Of a DNA stretch of 64,000 bases, positions 13,001-27,194 are shown one piece after another (positions within the stretch are counted from its first letter, which is position 1; each line of letters opens with the position of its first letter). The stretch lies in the NCBI GenBank assembly GCA_035048815.1, contig JAUCBN010000014.1:21311501-21375500 (forward strand). The letters run 5' to 3'. The notes beneath the pieces were generated by a model. That model was not told the DNA's origin, did no database searches, and worked only from the letters and a program-made list of their open reading frames with translations. The DNA comes from Abelmoschus esculentus (taxonomy: Eukaryota; Streptophyta; Magnoliopsida; Malvales; Malvaceae). A program made the position numbers and the translations under genes.

Positions 13001-16000
13001 GATTCCTGCATGCCATCGTTTGACCGAAATGTGTGATCACTGGTCTTTGATACGCTTTATCAAGTGGATGCGTCAGGTTTTATTTTTTATTTTCTTTTAA
13101 AGAAAAATCTTTTGTATTTTTTGTTTCTTATTGCACTAGTTTTTTTTCTAATTCAACTCTTTATTATTATTTTATTGTTTGTTGTATTTTTTTAAAAAGG
13201 AACGGTACTATGTTGGACGTGGCATGTATGAGAGGACTACTGACTTTATTAAGTAATCTCTAATCTCTGGCCCTGAGATTCTTTGATTTACGTACTTTTG
13301 TTATGCTCATTGGGAACAGATTTTCCCTTTCCTTTGAATGCTTGAGTATTCATTTAATGTTTTATGACTCCTTGTGATGCAGATATATGGTTTTCTGGCT
13401 CATAATCTTGAGTGGAAAGTTTGCATTTGCCTATTTTGCTCAGGTATAAGACATTTTCCACTTAGACTTGGGGTGGATGTTGATCTTTTATTTAGAATGT
13501 CTTGTTCATGACCTGTCCTTATTTTGCAGATCAAGCCACTGGTGGGGCCAACGAGGATAATCTTAACCATGGATAATATAGAATATTCTTGGCATGATTT
13601 CGTATCTAGACGTATGTGATTTGCATGTTCATGTCGTAGACTTTTATAAGCATCATATATTTTTGTTATATATATTCAAATGAATGAAACAAGTGCCTTT
13701 CCTTCTTTTGGTATTTATGTTGAGTGTGCTGATTGATATTCCTTCCTACTTATATACGTGATTTGCATGTCCATGTCATAATTATTTATGATGGCATTAA
13801 ATATATGTATTTTTTATATATTAGGTTCTAGAACCTTTTCGTAGTATATTAATGTTGAATTTGCTTAATCATATCACTTACCATAGAAGAAAAAGCTCAT
13901 GAACCTAAGCTCTAAATTTGTTCTTTTAGTTTTGTGTCCCATATATAATTATTTAAAGCCATATAATCATTAGTTGTTTAATTGTATTGCATGGCTGTGA
14001 TCTTCTGCTGGAATATACAATGGAACCAAAACTCTGATTGATGCATTATGTTACTTTCGGCCGGGAGCCCTGGGGTTCTTCTCTCTTGATGCATGTCTAT
14101 TTCCTCCCATGCTTTGATTTTTTGTTGGAAGTTCTCATTTGTAATTGTGCTTGTAGTAGTGTACATGACAAGCTTTTGTTTGTTAAAATCGAATGCACAT
14201 TGGTTGTCTCATAGAGTCACTCTTTGACTGCAGATAACCATAATGCTCTGACAGTGGTTAGCTTATGGTCTCCAGTGATAGCTGTAAGTTCGAAATGCTA
14301 ACGTCTCTATTGCTTACTTTAAAGGGATTCACTTAATGATATAATTACAGGGAACTATAAATATATATTATAGGAGGGCTTTAAATAATTTTTTTTTAAA
14401 TTTATGTGTTAGATTTGGTTGTATTTTTGGTGGATGCCCTGTTAAGATATAATGGAGACCTTTCAGTTTCTTTCCTTTGAAAAGTTCCCCTTTGTACCGG
14501 TGTTATTTATGTATTTTCCCCCTTGTCCACAGATGTACCTGTTAGACATTTACATTTTTTATACTGTTGTATCTGCTGTGTGGGGATTCTTGCTTGGGGC
14601 AAGAGATCGTCTCGGGGAGGTATGTATTTTTTAAACACCCTAGATCTATTTTTTGTGAATGTTTTACCTTTTCAAGATCGATTTTCTGCATCTATAACTT
14701 GATTTGTGTTCTGATGCTTCAATATGAAATTGCAGATTAGATCTTTGGATGCTGTCCAAAAGCTTTTTGAGGAGTTCCCAGCAGCTTTTATGAAGAGACT
14801 CCATCCTGTTAGGTTTGTCTCATAAACCTAGTACCACAATTGCTGTTCGTTTGAAATTATTTAGATAGGGGGTCTTTTTTTATTGAAACGGATTTTTTTT
14901 TTTAATTGCAGAGCTTCAGCATCCTCTTCTAGCCAGGTAAGTCATCATATACATATCATACTTGGTTACAACTAAGAAACTTTAGAATATTAGTTTTTGA
15001 AGATGGGTATGTTTTTCATAGTCATTGTTGGTCTGGAAGTTTTTTTTTTTAATAATTTTTTTAACTTTGGTGGTGTTTATGCTTCACACCATGGTTTCCC
15101 TTAAATCTAGGTAACTGATTTCTGTTTCTATAGGTTGTGGAGAAGAACAAGTTTGATGCTGCTCGTTTCTCTCCATTTTGGAATGAAATTATAAAAAATC
15201 TGAGGGAAGAGGATTATTTATCTAACTTGTGAGTGTTGTTGGTGTGTTTCTTGTTGTTTTAATATATTCATTTGCATTGGCTCTTTGTTAGATTGCATAT
15301 TTGGAGGGCGGCCCATATTGTTGATATTTAATTGTTATTCTGTATGAAATTTATTTCTGGTTATTCACTTCTTTTCCTTTGTTTCAGTGAAATGGAATTA
15401 CTTTTTATGCCTAAAAATACAGGGAGTCTCCCTTTGGTTCAGTGGCCCCTTTTTCTGCTTGCTAGCAAGGTCATACTTTTCTGTCATATAATAGTATAAT
15501 TCTTTTATGTTATATTTATATTCTTTTATTGTGTTAAAATAATTATTTATTTTCAACAGTGGTTTACTAAATTTGTGTCTCATTTCATCTTCAATGTTTT
15601 ATTGCAGATATTTTTGGCTAAAGATATTGCTGCTGAGAGTAGAGATTTACAAGATGAGCTCTGGGAAAGGATTTCGAGGGATGACTATATGAAGTATGCT
15701 GTTCAGGAATGCTATCATGCCCTCCGGTTTATACTGACAGAAATACTTGAAGCTGAAGGAAGGATGTGGTAAGTTCTTAGAAGTTAGCATTTTGTAAAGA
15801 ATTTTTGTTGTTATAATGTATTTATATTTTATCTATTTTCTATTCCCTTAGGGTTGAGAGGATATATGAGGGCATTGAATCCAGTATAAAGAACAAGTCT
15901 ATCAGTGACGATTTTCAGCTAAACAAGCTGCAACTGGTTATTTCACGTGTTACTGCTCTCTTGGGAATTCTGGTTGGTTCTCTTTCCTCTATGCTTGATA

Positions 16001-19000
16001 TATTTGTGGTATAAAAGCAAAATTATAGTCATAGTCATGGGTTTGCTTTATTCTTTTAATGCCAGCGATTTGCTTTCATTTAGTTTAGATTTTAATTTTA
16101 TAGTCATTTCTTGTGGTTCTTCTCTCTGCATGATTTTCTGCCCTCTACTATGATGGAAAAGCATGGTTGAGAAAATTCAACTCTAGATGGGCTGGGTGAT
16201 ATGAAAATGGATATTTTCTTTATGTTTTAGCTTTCCCTGGATTTGTTGTTGGAATTTTTGTACTGATTTTTGTCCTTCTGTTCCATTGTGGCTTAAACAG
16301 AATCAGGCTGAAAAGCCAGAGCATGAAAAAGGTGCCGTTAAGGCTGTTCAAGATTTATATGATGTTGTACGGCATGATGTCCTTGCCATCAATATGAGGT
16401 CAGTCAAATATCTTAGTCTTTGCTTAGGTGTGGGATATCTAACATGCTATGAAGCATGGACACAGCTTCCTTCACTTGATTGTGTTGTGTTGTATCAGTG
16501 TCTCCGTAATACATATTGGACACTCAGAGACACAACAAACAGATATAAAATTGGAAATTGGAAATACACACTTTGTTATGGGAAGAATGCACAGATGGAC
16601 ATGGGATGAAGGAATTATTGTCTAAATTTTCTCCTAATGTGAATCCCAACACCCACACCCCTCACTTATGAAAATATAAATAAGAGTCTGGAAAGAATGC
16701 AGATGGAATGGAATGAATGATTTTTTGCCTAAATTTTCTCCAAAAGTGAATCCCAACACCCACAGCCCTTCAAATCACAGAAATTAATGAGCACCTCAAT
16801 TATGAAAATATAAAGAAGTGTTGAGAACAAAGCTACATTTTTTCCTTGGGGCCTTAGATCTATGCTGGTGAGATTATATAGTGATAAAAAGCTGATACAT
16901 TAATGAGGTGAAAAGAGATGAACAGTACTTTTGCTCAACCTGGTGATTCCGGCTGCCACGTTGTTGGGAAGCAAGAAGATTATATGTAAAGTTGATGGAA
17001 CCTGGTTAAAATATGGAGCTGTGGGTCAAATGGCTTTGAGGTTATCAATTTTTTTATTGGATGGCTTAAAATTTTATTGGATAATAACTTTTAAGTTTAA
17101 AGATATCAGGCCAATTTTTTATGAACCAGATACAGTTATCAAGTACGTTTAAAATTTTGAGCTTGTTGGATATTTCCATTTAAAAATAATAAAATTATGT
17201 ACTATACACATATATATTTGTTTATTATATTTTAGTTTTGTAACCCAAATTTGGTGTCATATTTTTTTTGGAAATTTATATGTCGCCACGCTCTTGTTGT
17301 ACCCGATCCCATGTATGTGCTTCATAGATGATATGTGTTTTCCACTAACATGTAAATTTTGTTGGACATTCCAGGGAACACTATGAACAGTGGCAGAACA
17401 TATCAAAAGCTAGGACTGAAGGTCGATTATTTGCAAAGTTGAATTGGCCAAGAGATCCTGAGTTGGTATGTTAGTGTTAAGATAACTCTTGTTTTTGTGT
17501 GTTGCTTCTAATGACATTACGCTATTTCGTTAATATACAGAAAGCACAAGTCAAAAGATTGTATTCTCTATTAACAATCAAAGAATCAGCTTCAAATGTT
17601 CCTAAAAATCTCGAGGCTAGGCGTAGACTACAGTTTTTCACAAATTCACTTTTCATGGATATGCCCCCAGCAAGACCTGTCCGTGAGATGCTGTCGTTCA
17701 GGTTATAGTTTTCCTTTATTCATCTGTTTTGCCTTTTTAGGTATTAGTAAATGTTCTTGGTTGATTCTTGTTCTCATTCTTATTTTCAATAAAAAAACTT
17801 TGCAGTGTGTTTACCCCATACTATTCTGAGATTGTGCTTTATAGCATGAATGAACTGTTAAAAAAGAATGAGGATGGAATATCTATTTTGTTTTACCTTC
17901 AGAAGATATATCCAGGTATTTTCCATCTCACTTTTCCATGTTACAAGCTGAAGATTACTGTATCTTATGTTTTGCCTTTAAAATTTGTAATAACAATGTT
18001 TTTTTTCTGATAAATTTATATAGTGGGAAATTTCAATTGGATGTTGATTTTATATTTCATTCAAATTTTATTAAATACATAATTTAGACGTACGAGTTAA
18101 GTTCATAGGATTGACCTGCTTGCACTCTCGAACAAAAACATGTGACACTACATTTTTGTAACAGTTAAATATAGACTATAACACCTAATTATTCTTTTTC
18201 TAGATTCAATTGTTTGACATCTTTTATTTTTTTTATTTGCATATTGATTGTGCCGAGTGATGGTCTATGCAATTGAGGTCCAGCCTTTTCTTTTCTTACT
18301 CTTTGTTGGCAACTTCTTCGTGTGAATTTGATTGTCAGATCATTCTTATAATCTTCTGTCTCAGTGTCCGTAGTCAAAGTGATGGATTTTTGATAGAACC
18401 GAGCTTATTCTAGATTGTAATTTGCTGGTTTGGTGAACTCACTTATTTACTGCAGATGAGTGGAAGAACTTTCTCGCTAGGATTGGTCGTGATGAAAATG
18501 CAGCGGAAACTGATCTTTATGATAGTCCTAGTGACATCCTTGAACTTCGTTTTTGGGCCTCTTATCGAGGACAAACACTGGCAAGAACTGGTAAAAGTTT
18601 CCCTTTCTCACTTATGTCTAGCTAGTTTAACCCTTGAAATTTTAGTTTCTTTAATGTATATCACTAAATGTATCAGCTTTTGTTGCCATCAGCCTACTAC
18701 CTGACTAAGAAGTTTGCACTTGTGATTTTGTTACACGAGTCTCCTTTATAATGTTCTTTTCCAGCATTTGATTCTTTGGTTGAGGCTTATTTTTCTTGGT
18801 TCCATTAGTCTGTTTTTTTTTTGTTGTTGTTCTAGATGCTTCTCATGAGTTAAAAAATTCCATGTAATCCTATTTGTACATTTAACTTTATATTTGTTTG
18901 GGATCTGCAGTTCGTGGCATGATGTATTATAGAAAAGCTCTTATGCTTCAAACCTATTTGGAGAGAGAAAATGCTGGAGGTTAGTCCCTTCAAGGATAAC

Positions 19001-22000
19001 GGGATTTTTTTTCCTTGCATTTTGTTTATATATTTATCCTTGAAATATCAGATACAGAGGCTGCAATATCTAGGTTGGAGACAACTGATACCCAAGGTTT
19101 TGAGTTATCTCCCGAAGCTCGTGCATGGGCAGATCTTAAGTTTACATATGTTGTCACATGTCAAATATATGGAAAACAAAAGGAGGAGCAGAAGCCTGAA
19201 GCTGCTGATATTGCATTGCTGATGCAAAGGTGGGTTGTAGTTTATTCTTTATCTTTGTTTTCTCATTCTTGTGTTGCATTTAGTTACTCTTTCTTTTCTA
19301 GCTTTTATTGTTTATTCTGCAGCAATTTTTTTGCTTATGTTTAGTTATATTTTTTTCTTATAGTAGCTAATTCTTTGATGTTAGAAATGAAGCCCTTCGT
19401 GTTGCTTTCATTGATGTCGTGGAGACGTTGAAGGATGGTAAAGTACACACCGAGTACTATTCGAAGCTTGTGAAAGCTGATATCAATGGGAAAGATAAGG
19501 TAGGTTTGTTTTTATTTTTCTGTTTTGTTTTTTAGGAATTATTATGTGTAGAAAATGATTGAGAGTTCTTTGCAGTTAGCAACTTGGAACATAGGGTTTA
19601 ATCTTAAGCTAGTACGTAAAGGTAGTGGAGGCTGTGATTAATATGAATACCCACATTTTGTTCCTTCAAGGTACTCAATGGATAGAAGAAAGCTAAACCA
19701 TAGGTGAATATGATCATAAATTTTCACGTACAGGTAGATATATGATTTTGCAAGCCAATCCACAACTCTATTAGCCTCCCGATAAGCATGCACAAAATGA
19801 ACCATCCAATCTTTCCGAAGAAGAGTATGTATATGTTGAGTTAACAAAGATGTGAAAGCAACGGTGCCATCCTGTAACACCTTTACTATAGTCATGTTAT
19901 CAAGCTCTACTTTTAGCGTTTGGATTCCAAGATGCCAAGTATGGTTGAGGCCTTAGTACCCCCAAAATGTCCGCATCCGATATAGAATATGAACCCACTG
20001 ATTTTGAGAAACCAATAATCTAGTTGCCAAAGTCATCTCTAATCACTTCTCCACAAGAAGCAATATTCCCAGGCTGCACACAAGCTCCATCCACGTTAAG
20101 GACATGCCACCCTCCCATTGGCAATCTCCAGCTTGTCTCCAATCGAGTGTTTCGGCTCACTCCATCACTTATCTGCACTCGTGAATTTAACACCAACCTT
20201 GCCTCCTTGGTCAACCTAGTACAAGCTTCCACAATGGGTGTAGAATTGAAGGAAATTCTCTCCTTTATTTTATTCATAAGAAGAGTTCATATTTATATAC
20301 AAAGACTAACTTAGTATTCTAGGTAACTAAAGATACAATCCTATATATGATTTCTAAAGATATTCTACTAAAGTTGATTTTCCATAAGTAAAAGATACAT
20401 AATATATTCACATACTTAACCTAGAATAATATCTTCCCATAATTACACGTACTAACCTACACAATGGGTTCTCTCGAAACTTTATCAGGGTCAAAAATTT
20501 TACAGTTTTGTGTCGTCCATAGCGTCCATAAGACAATCCCAAACATGAGACTCCAATCTGTTATTAATTTATTATTTTACCCTTAATATATTTGAACATA
20601 AACCCTAAAATTCCACTTGTAGATTGATTTCCATATTTTTAGTAAACCCTGAACCATACTTCTCTACAACCCTGGACGGTTTAGGCTAGATAAGTTTCTC
20701 AACCATAGAACATTTTATTTTCTGTTTATGCGGAAAACTATTTTATTTTGTCACACTCGGTAACTCTTTGAAGTGCTGATGTGATATTTCCGCTCTACTA
20801 TCATGTTGTTCTGATTTAATGCAGTTGACTAGATGGTATGTTTTGTTAACATGGAATCTTTAGCTGAAAAATAATTGTGAATTTAAATTGAATTAGTTGA
20901 CTATTATCAATAATTGCTCATGGTTTTTCAGGAAATCTATGCCATAAAATTGCCAGGAGATCCAAAACTTGGTGAGGGAAAACCTGAGAATCAAAACCAT
21001 GCAATTGTTTTTACTCGAGGAAATGCCATTCAGACAATTGACATGAATCAGGTGACAGATTGCGGTTATCTCAGTCAATTTTTCTTGCTCCAAGAGCTTT
21101 TTATTTAGCTGAATATGAAGAACCAAATTATAAATTCTAATCTTGATGGGAGCTCAGTAGAGGTTTTATGTGTGCATCACTTGCATGTAAGTGATAATCT
21201 GCATTTCTTTATATTTATGAAAAAAGCCATGATGTTTTAGTGAGTTCGTGTTAAATAACATATCTCTATTGTTGTTTATGACAATGTGAATCATATTCAT
21301 TTTACACTTTATGAATTTCTTGCTTTAAAAATAGGAAAATATCTTTGTAATTATTGTGATCTTTTTGATTCTATGTTTTTATTATTATCTTGATCCAGGA
21401 CAACTATTTTGAGGAAGCCTTGAAGGTGAGAAATCTTTTGGAAGAATTTGATCGTGATCACGGCATACGTGCTGCTACTATTCTTGGTGTCCGTGAACAT
21501 GTATTTACTGGAAGGTAAGGTTGTATTAATATTTTATGTTTGTTTAATGTTTATTATGATTCTCTTAACATGTTTATGTTACAATTGATTTACAGTGTCT
21601 CCTCTTTAGCTTCTTTTATGTCCAACCAAGAAGGCAGCTTTGTAACTCTAGGTCAACGTGTTTTGGCAACTCCTCTGAAGTAAGTGAATATTTGTAATAG
21701 ACGTTAGTTCCATAACATTTTAGACTCCAACTTCGGACTAATTGAAGTTGATATGCCATTTAATTTCCAGGGTTCGGATGCATTATGGCCATCCAGATGT
21801 TTTTGATAGGGTTTTCCATATAACAAGGGGTGGTATCAGTAAAGCCTCTCGTATCATAAACATAAGTGAAGATATCTATGCTGGTATGCACTTTTACATG
21901 ATGAGAAAAACTATAGTAGACTGGTTAAATCTTTGCAAATTTAAGTCTCAGCACTAATGGCAACATATTTGACGTTATTTCTTGAATTCCCCTTATTAAG

Positions 22001-25000
22001 AAGAAATAATCGGTGTTGTGCGGTGTGGGTGGGCTGAATTTTTAACAGCCTCTCATCTCTACATTTCTGCTGCTTCTCATTGATTGAGGCCATCGGAATC
22101 TGACCACTGCTTCTTAGTGTGTTATGTTCCAAATATTAGTCAAAACATTTTTCCGGTCAAGGTTTTCCATATCTAACTTTTTATTTCCATTTTTGTTATT
22201 AAATTATATTTCGTAATACATCCTCAAAAACTTTAAATCAAACATTTTATTAAAAAATGTCAATGAAGTATCTAGGATAAAGATCAGAAATGAAGAAGTT
22301 TGACTTTGGGAAGTCAGATGGTCGTTTGGTATCTTGTATTTTTACTATGTATCAATAATTTTGAGGTTGGATTGAATTGTTTCTGATCATTTTCTACTTA
22401 ATAAACTTTGGGTGTTCATTTGTAGGGTTTAATTCAACTTTACGCCAAGGGAATATCACTCATCATGAGTATATTCAGGTAAATGCTTTTCCTGTCCCTG
22501 GTCTGGGGATGGAGATGTGGCAATTAGAGAATTAAATTATCGTCTCTTTCTGTTGTTTAACTATTACTATTATGTTTTAGAATAGCTTGGTTATTTTTAT
22601 AGTAATTGGTATTATTTCTTTTCCTATTTATTTGGGCTTTAGGATTATATTTCTCTTTTTTTTTCATCTTATTAGGTTCCTAGGCTAGTTAGCATTCATG
22701 CTATTTTAGTTGGGTGTTCTTGTATTTATGATTTTTTTCTGGGTATTTTAGTATTTGATTTTAATATTTTAGAATTTAGAATACATATTCTATATGATAT
22801 CTTTTCAGTTTACGCAACATTGAGATGTAAGTTATCAACTTGAATTTATAGGTTGGCAAAGGAAGAGATGTTGGGCTCAATCAGATTGCTTTATTTGAAG
22901 GGAAGGTTGCTGGTGGTAATGGTGAACAGGTTCTTAGTCGAGATGTATACAGGCTCGGACAACTTTTTGACTTCTTCAGAATGTTGTCATTCTACTTTAC
23001 CACCGTGGGATACTATTTTTGTACCATGGTATGCAACTGTTACATAACTGCTGTTATTTAACTGGTGTTGAGTGTTGAATGAAACTTAATTGAGCCATGT
23101 ATACACGTGTGTTACATGTACACATATGTATATATATTACTTAAGTGATTTTACATGATTCAATGTTAATGTTGTAGTATTGTTCATCATTTCGTTTTAG
23201 CTCTATGTATTGATTCTATGCATGCTTGTTGTCTACAAAATGGGTTTATTGTGAAATTGGACACTGTTGTTAATCAGAAATTTGTGCTTGTTATAGGCAA
23301 AGAGTTTCATGCAGTTTTGGTGCTATGTAATTTTTGATGCACTCTTTCTTATATTGATTTCGTTCTCTTCAAAATGTTAGCTATAGATGGGCTTTCCTCC
23401 ATGCAAGAAAATGTAATGCATTTAATACTTTGATGCAGAATGATGTATCTATGTTATTAAAATTTGAATATTCATTAATGAGCAAGGTTAATTTTTCTCT
23501 TGCAGTTAACTGTTTGGACTATATATATATTCCTTTATGGAAGGGCGTATTTGGTAAGTAGGATTTTTATTCTCTGCTCAATTTCATGAGTGTATAAATG
23601 GAATTATAGCACGTCTGTGATCTAGGAATTTTATGATCTTTTAAGTCTATCGCATTTCAACGTCCAAGGCATCTCTCTCTCAATTTTTTTTGTTCTCCCT
23701 GTTAGGCTGCGAACATGTTGATTCAAAATGAGAAATTTCCATGGTTGATAAACTTAAATCATTTTATTTAGGGAATTGGAGAAGGATGAAAGTAAACGAT
23801 AGTTTACTTAGGGTGGTATAAAATTCTAGCTTCGATTTAGCATAGTTCACTTGATTTCTACCATGCACATTTTACAAAATTTCTTGTTCACATATACAAA
23901 AACATTGATTATATAAAAATTACGAAGGGTTGTAAGTTAACGAACTTATAGTTAAAGCACAATCACACCCATAAGCATTGCCATACAACGAAATCTACAA
24001 GTTTCAACTATAATTAAACTCAAACTAGGCGATTCCTTGAATGTAGAACCTAAATGTCAGTTGCTAATGTCTTTCCTTCTATATTGAAAGTATACCTTAT
24101 ATATATGTTTCAGCCTGAAAGCTGTGTGTTTTATCATTCAAGTTGACTGTAGCAATTGGCTTTACTGTTTTTGCTATTTTCTAGTTGTCCTTCAATATTG
24201 TGTGGTTGTTTGCACTTACACGGGCATGTGCAGTTGTATGTGTACGCATGTATGGTTGCTTAGCCGGTATTAATCCAAAATTTTGTTTCAGGCGCTCTCT
24301 GGAGTTGGTGAAACAATGCAAATAAGAGCTCGAATAACTGATAACACTGCTCTTGAAGCTGCTCTAAATACTCAGTTCCTGTTTCAAATTGGTATCTTCA
24401 CGGCTGTGCCAATGATTTTGGGCTTCATCTTGGAGCAAGGTTTCTTAAGGGTAATTGGTTTATCCTTATGCATCTCAACCTTTTTCCCCATTGAACACAC
24501 ATGTGAATTGCCATGCTGAACTTAATTTTTTGAAAGTTGTTGATTGTCCTCTTATTGTTAGATTATTTCTTTTTTTATCTTACTGTTGCCTTTATATGAC
24601 CATTTAATTAATACCTGTTTTTCTTACATGTGTATATGATAATTTTTTATATTCTAATCACTAGTAATGAATCCATTCTAATGTCAGTTTTATGGAGTAA
24701 GCAGTTAGACTTTCTGTTTGCATAGCATGTTTTTTAATATTTTTCTATTTGTTAGTTGAACAATGATATGGTTGATTCTGCAGGCTGTTGTCAGTTTTAT
24801 CACAATGCAGTTACAGCTTTGTACTGTTTTCTTCACATTCTCTCTGGGTACAAGAACTCATTATTTTGGTCGGACAATCCTGCATGGTGGTGGTAGGGTA
24901 TGCTTTGTCTCATTGTATCTGATTTCTCCGTTCCTTTTTTTATAAAAAAAAAAATGGATCTAGTGAGCCATATTACTTGTTTCTTAACAGTATCAAGCTA

Positions 25001-27194
25001 CCGGTAGGGGTTTTGTGGTACGCCATATTAAATTCTCTGAGAACTACAGACTATATTCTCGCAGTCATTTTGTTAAAGGGTATCTCTCTCTCCCTCTACG
25101 AATATTTTTGTGTGTATGCTTATTTTTACTGAACGAGACATATTCTTCTGGTGCGCTCAGGCTAGAAGTTGTGCTTTTGTTGGTGGTATACCTTGCATAT
25201 GGGTATAATGATGGTGCATTGTCCTACATACTTCTTTCAATTAGCAGTTGGTTTATGGCTCTTTCATGGCTTTTTGCCCCCTATTTGTTCAATCCTTCTG
25301 GATTTGAGTGGCAAAAGTAAGCAACCTTCCTTTATTTATTTCTCTTTGGATATGGGATCTTTCCCGATACATGACCTCTTTTGCCTTTTTTTGTTAAAGG
25401 ATCGTGGAGGATTTCAGAGATTGGACAAATTGGCTACTTTACAGAGGTGGAATTGGAGTTAAGGGAGCAGAAAGCTGGGAAGCTTGGTGGGATGAAGAAT
25501 TGGTATTATTTTCGTTATTAATATACTGTTGCTACATTAACTCGTTAATTGATTTGTTTGTTTTATGAGTCTTTTTTTTATGCTTAGAAAATACACTTTT
25601 GTTGTTCATAAACGTTAACCTGTGGTAGTTTCCTCAACAATGATTAAATGTTCAGCTGATTCCTAACAAAATGCATTATGCTCATAGAAAACATTATTTC
25701 ATAGATTCTCTTTGAATTTGTGATACATGGAGCTTAAGCATCTGTTCTGTACTGTCATTTCTCGTGCCTATAGATTCTATGTATGTTGTTGAATACATAA
25801 CTCCACAGATGCATAAATTCAGGCATATTTCTTGCTTGTTATGAAATTCTTATCCCTGGTTAAGTACCATAGCAAACTATAAGTCTTTGCCCCCAAAAAA
25901 CTATAAATCATAAATTCACTAGAATTTATCAGTGTCGAATTTGTTCAGCTTACCAAACCACACTCATTTTTGCTTCAAAGAGTAGAAAACATAAATCCAA
26001 CTAGCATCTACAAGCAAAAGTGTACTTTTCTTAGAGTAACAGCTTATTTTGTTTGCATTTACAGTCGCACATTCGCACCCTGAGGGGAAGGATATTGGAG
26101 ACTATATTAAGTCTGAGATTCTTCATCTTCCAGTACGGCATTGTGTACAAGTTAGATATACAAGGATCAGATACTTCATTGACGGTGAATTTTCTTGACC
26201 CTTTCTTCTTCATTGCCATTTCTGTGAAGTAAATCAATCTCGGATAACTTTAAATTCTTTGTATTTTCTTACATTGGAAGGCACGAAATGTGCAAGGGCA
26301 ATGAAGTCATGGTTGGTTTATTTTTCATGTCTATATCCAATCCTTATTTATTCGGAGGGTTATGAACTAAATGCTTGGGTGTGAAGAAAAGACCCGAGCA
26401 CAAACGTAAATTTGAACCATTGAAAAATAGAGAGGACTAGTTTGTGTAACTTGAATTGCCTGTATTTCTATAGGTTTACGGCTTTTCCTGGATCGTACTT
26501 GCTGTTCTTATAATCCTCTTCAAGGTTCGTTATATATACATACACATACAATTGTACATTCTTATCAATGTTTTTTTTTTTTCGAACTGATGAATGCCAT
26601 TCGGTTTATCAATGCGTTTTTCTCTTGATTTACACAGGTATTCACTTTCAGCCAGAAGATTTCAGTTAATTTCCAGCTGCTGTTGCGCTTTGTCCAAGGG
26701 CTCTCCTTCTTGCTCGCCATAGCCGGTTTAGCTGTTGCAGTTGTATTAACAAATTTGACTATCCCCGACATATTTGCCTGCATCTTAGCATTTTTACCGA
26801 CTGGATGGGGAATCCTCTCCGTAAGTTCCTCTTCGCTTTTTTCCTAGAATATTCATTCATTTAAACACCTGAGCGAGCACAGATCCCAATATCGTGCCAT
26901 GGTTTCCGTCTGGTTTCTCTTTTTATTCACATGGAAGTATATAAATCTAAACTGCAGATAGCTGCGGCTTGGAAACCATTGGTGAAAAAGATAGGTTTGT
27001 GGAAATCGATTCGTTCAATAGCTCGGTTATACGATGCGGGAATGGGAATGTTGATATTTGTTCCGATAGCATTTTTCTCGTGGTTCCCGTTTGTGTCGAC
27101 CTTCCAGACACGGCTGATGTTCAACCAAGCTTTCAGCCGAGGCTTGGAAATTTCCCTTATCCTTGCGGGCAACAATGCCAACACTGGCATTTGA
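4002..27194 (+). CDS. CALS9: Callose synthase 9-type (GSL10) 1,3-beta-glucan synthase
   Basis: GT48 plasma-membrane enzyme that makes callose from UDP-glucose. Joining 51 exons gives an open 1,900-aa frame (family about 1,890), starting MSRAEELWERLVRAALRRE, the GSL10 clade start. Seen in order: Vta1-like N-terminus; FKS1 domain (IWGEAANVRYLPECLCYIFH, about 350-370); first membrane block about 490-750; cytosolic glucan synthase domain about 1000-1440 (RGMMYYRKAL, NQNHAIVFTRGNAIQTIDMN); second membrane block about 1460-1880. Exons: 4002-4203, 5093-5190, 6053-6216, 6800-6896, 7537-7653, 7737-7862, 8237-8326, 9343-9440, 9544-9661, 9948-10073, 10431-10507, 10791-10866, 11435-11557, 12420-12522, 12640-12763, 12887-13076, 13200-13252, 13383-13443, 13530-13611, 14234-14283, 14533-14619, 14736-14812, 14912-14936, 15134-15228, 15388-15469, 15608-15768, 15852-15972, 16301-16398, 17375-17465, 17541-17701, 17806-17915, 18456-18590, 18911-18979, 19052-19229, 19385-19499, 20932-21051, 21399-21514, 21596-21679, 21771-21883, 22426-22478, 22852-23028, 23506-23553, 24292-24450, 24784-24897, 24991-25079, 25161-25316, 25400-25502, 26065-26184, 26474-26524, 26638-26820, 26958-27194. 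GSL10 is needed for microspore division in Arabidopsis. Confidence 0.95.
5451..5760. repeat. Imperfect direct repeats in callose synthase intron 2
   Basis: Two related stretches of about 57 bp, near 5451-5510 and 5703-5760, share a TTAAATTTAAAATTGG-like core, an AACCAATT motif and a GTGGARAGG motif. They look like the remains of a dispersed repeat. No coding capacity is evident. Confidence 0.4.
11823..11837 (+). repeat. Poly-C tract (15 nt) in callose synthase intron 13
   Basis: An uninterrupted run of 15 cytosines in a pyrimidine-rich part of the intron. It is a length-variable mononucleotide repeat candidate with no coding effect. Confidence 0.8.
16581..16817 (+). repeat. Imperfect tandem duplication in callose synthase intron 28
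   Basis: Two copies of about 105 and 128 bp (16581-16684 and 16690-16817) share GGAAGAATGC, TAAATTTTCTCC, GTGAATCCCAACACCCACA and TATGAAAATATAAA in the same order. The second copy has extra internal sequence. Intronic and non-coding. Confidence 0.65.
19640..20310 (-). mobile_element. Relic of LINE-type RNase H (RVT_3) domain inside intron 35
   Basis: Antisense to callose synthase, two minus-strand frames carry pieces of the RNase H domain found at the end of plant non-LTR retrotransposons: GGWHVLNVDGA and GEVIRDDFGN (20020-20277), then LDNMTIVKVLQDG and HAYREANRVVDWLA (19740-19900). The acidic residues of NVDGA, the LDN segment and the final DWLA are present, but the two parts are in different frames with stops between them. 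No reverse transcriptase is seen. Flanking AT-rich sequence to about 20500 may be more of the same or another element. This explains why intron 35 (19500-20931) is the longest stretch between exons in this half of the gene. Confidence 0.7.
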
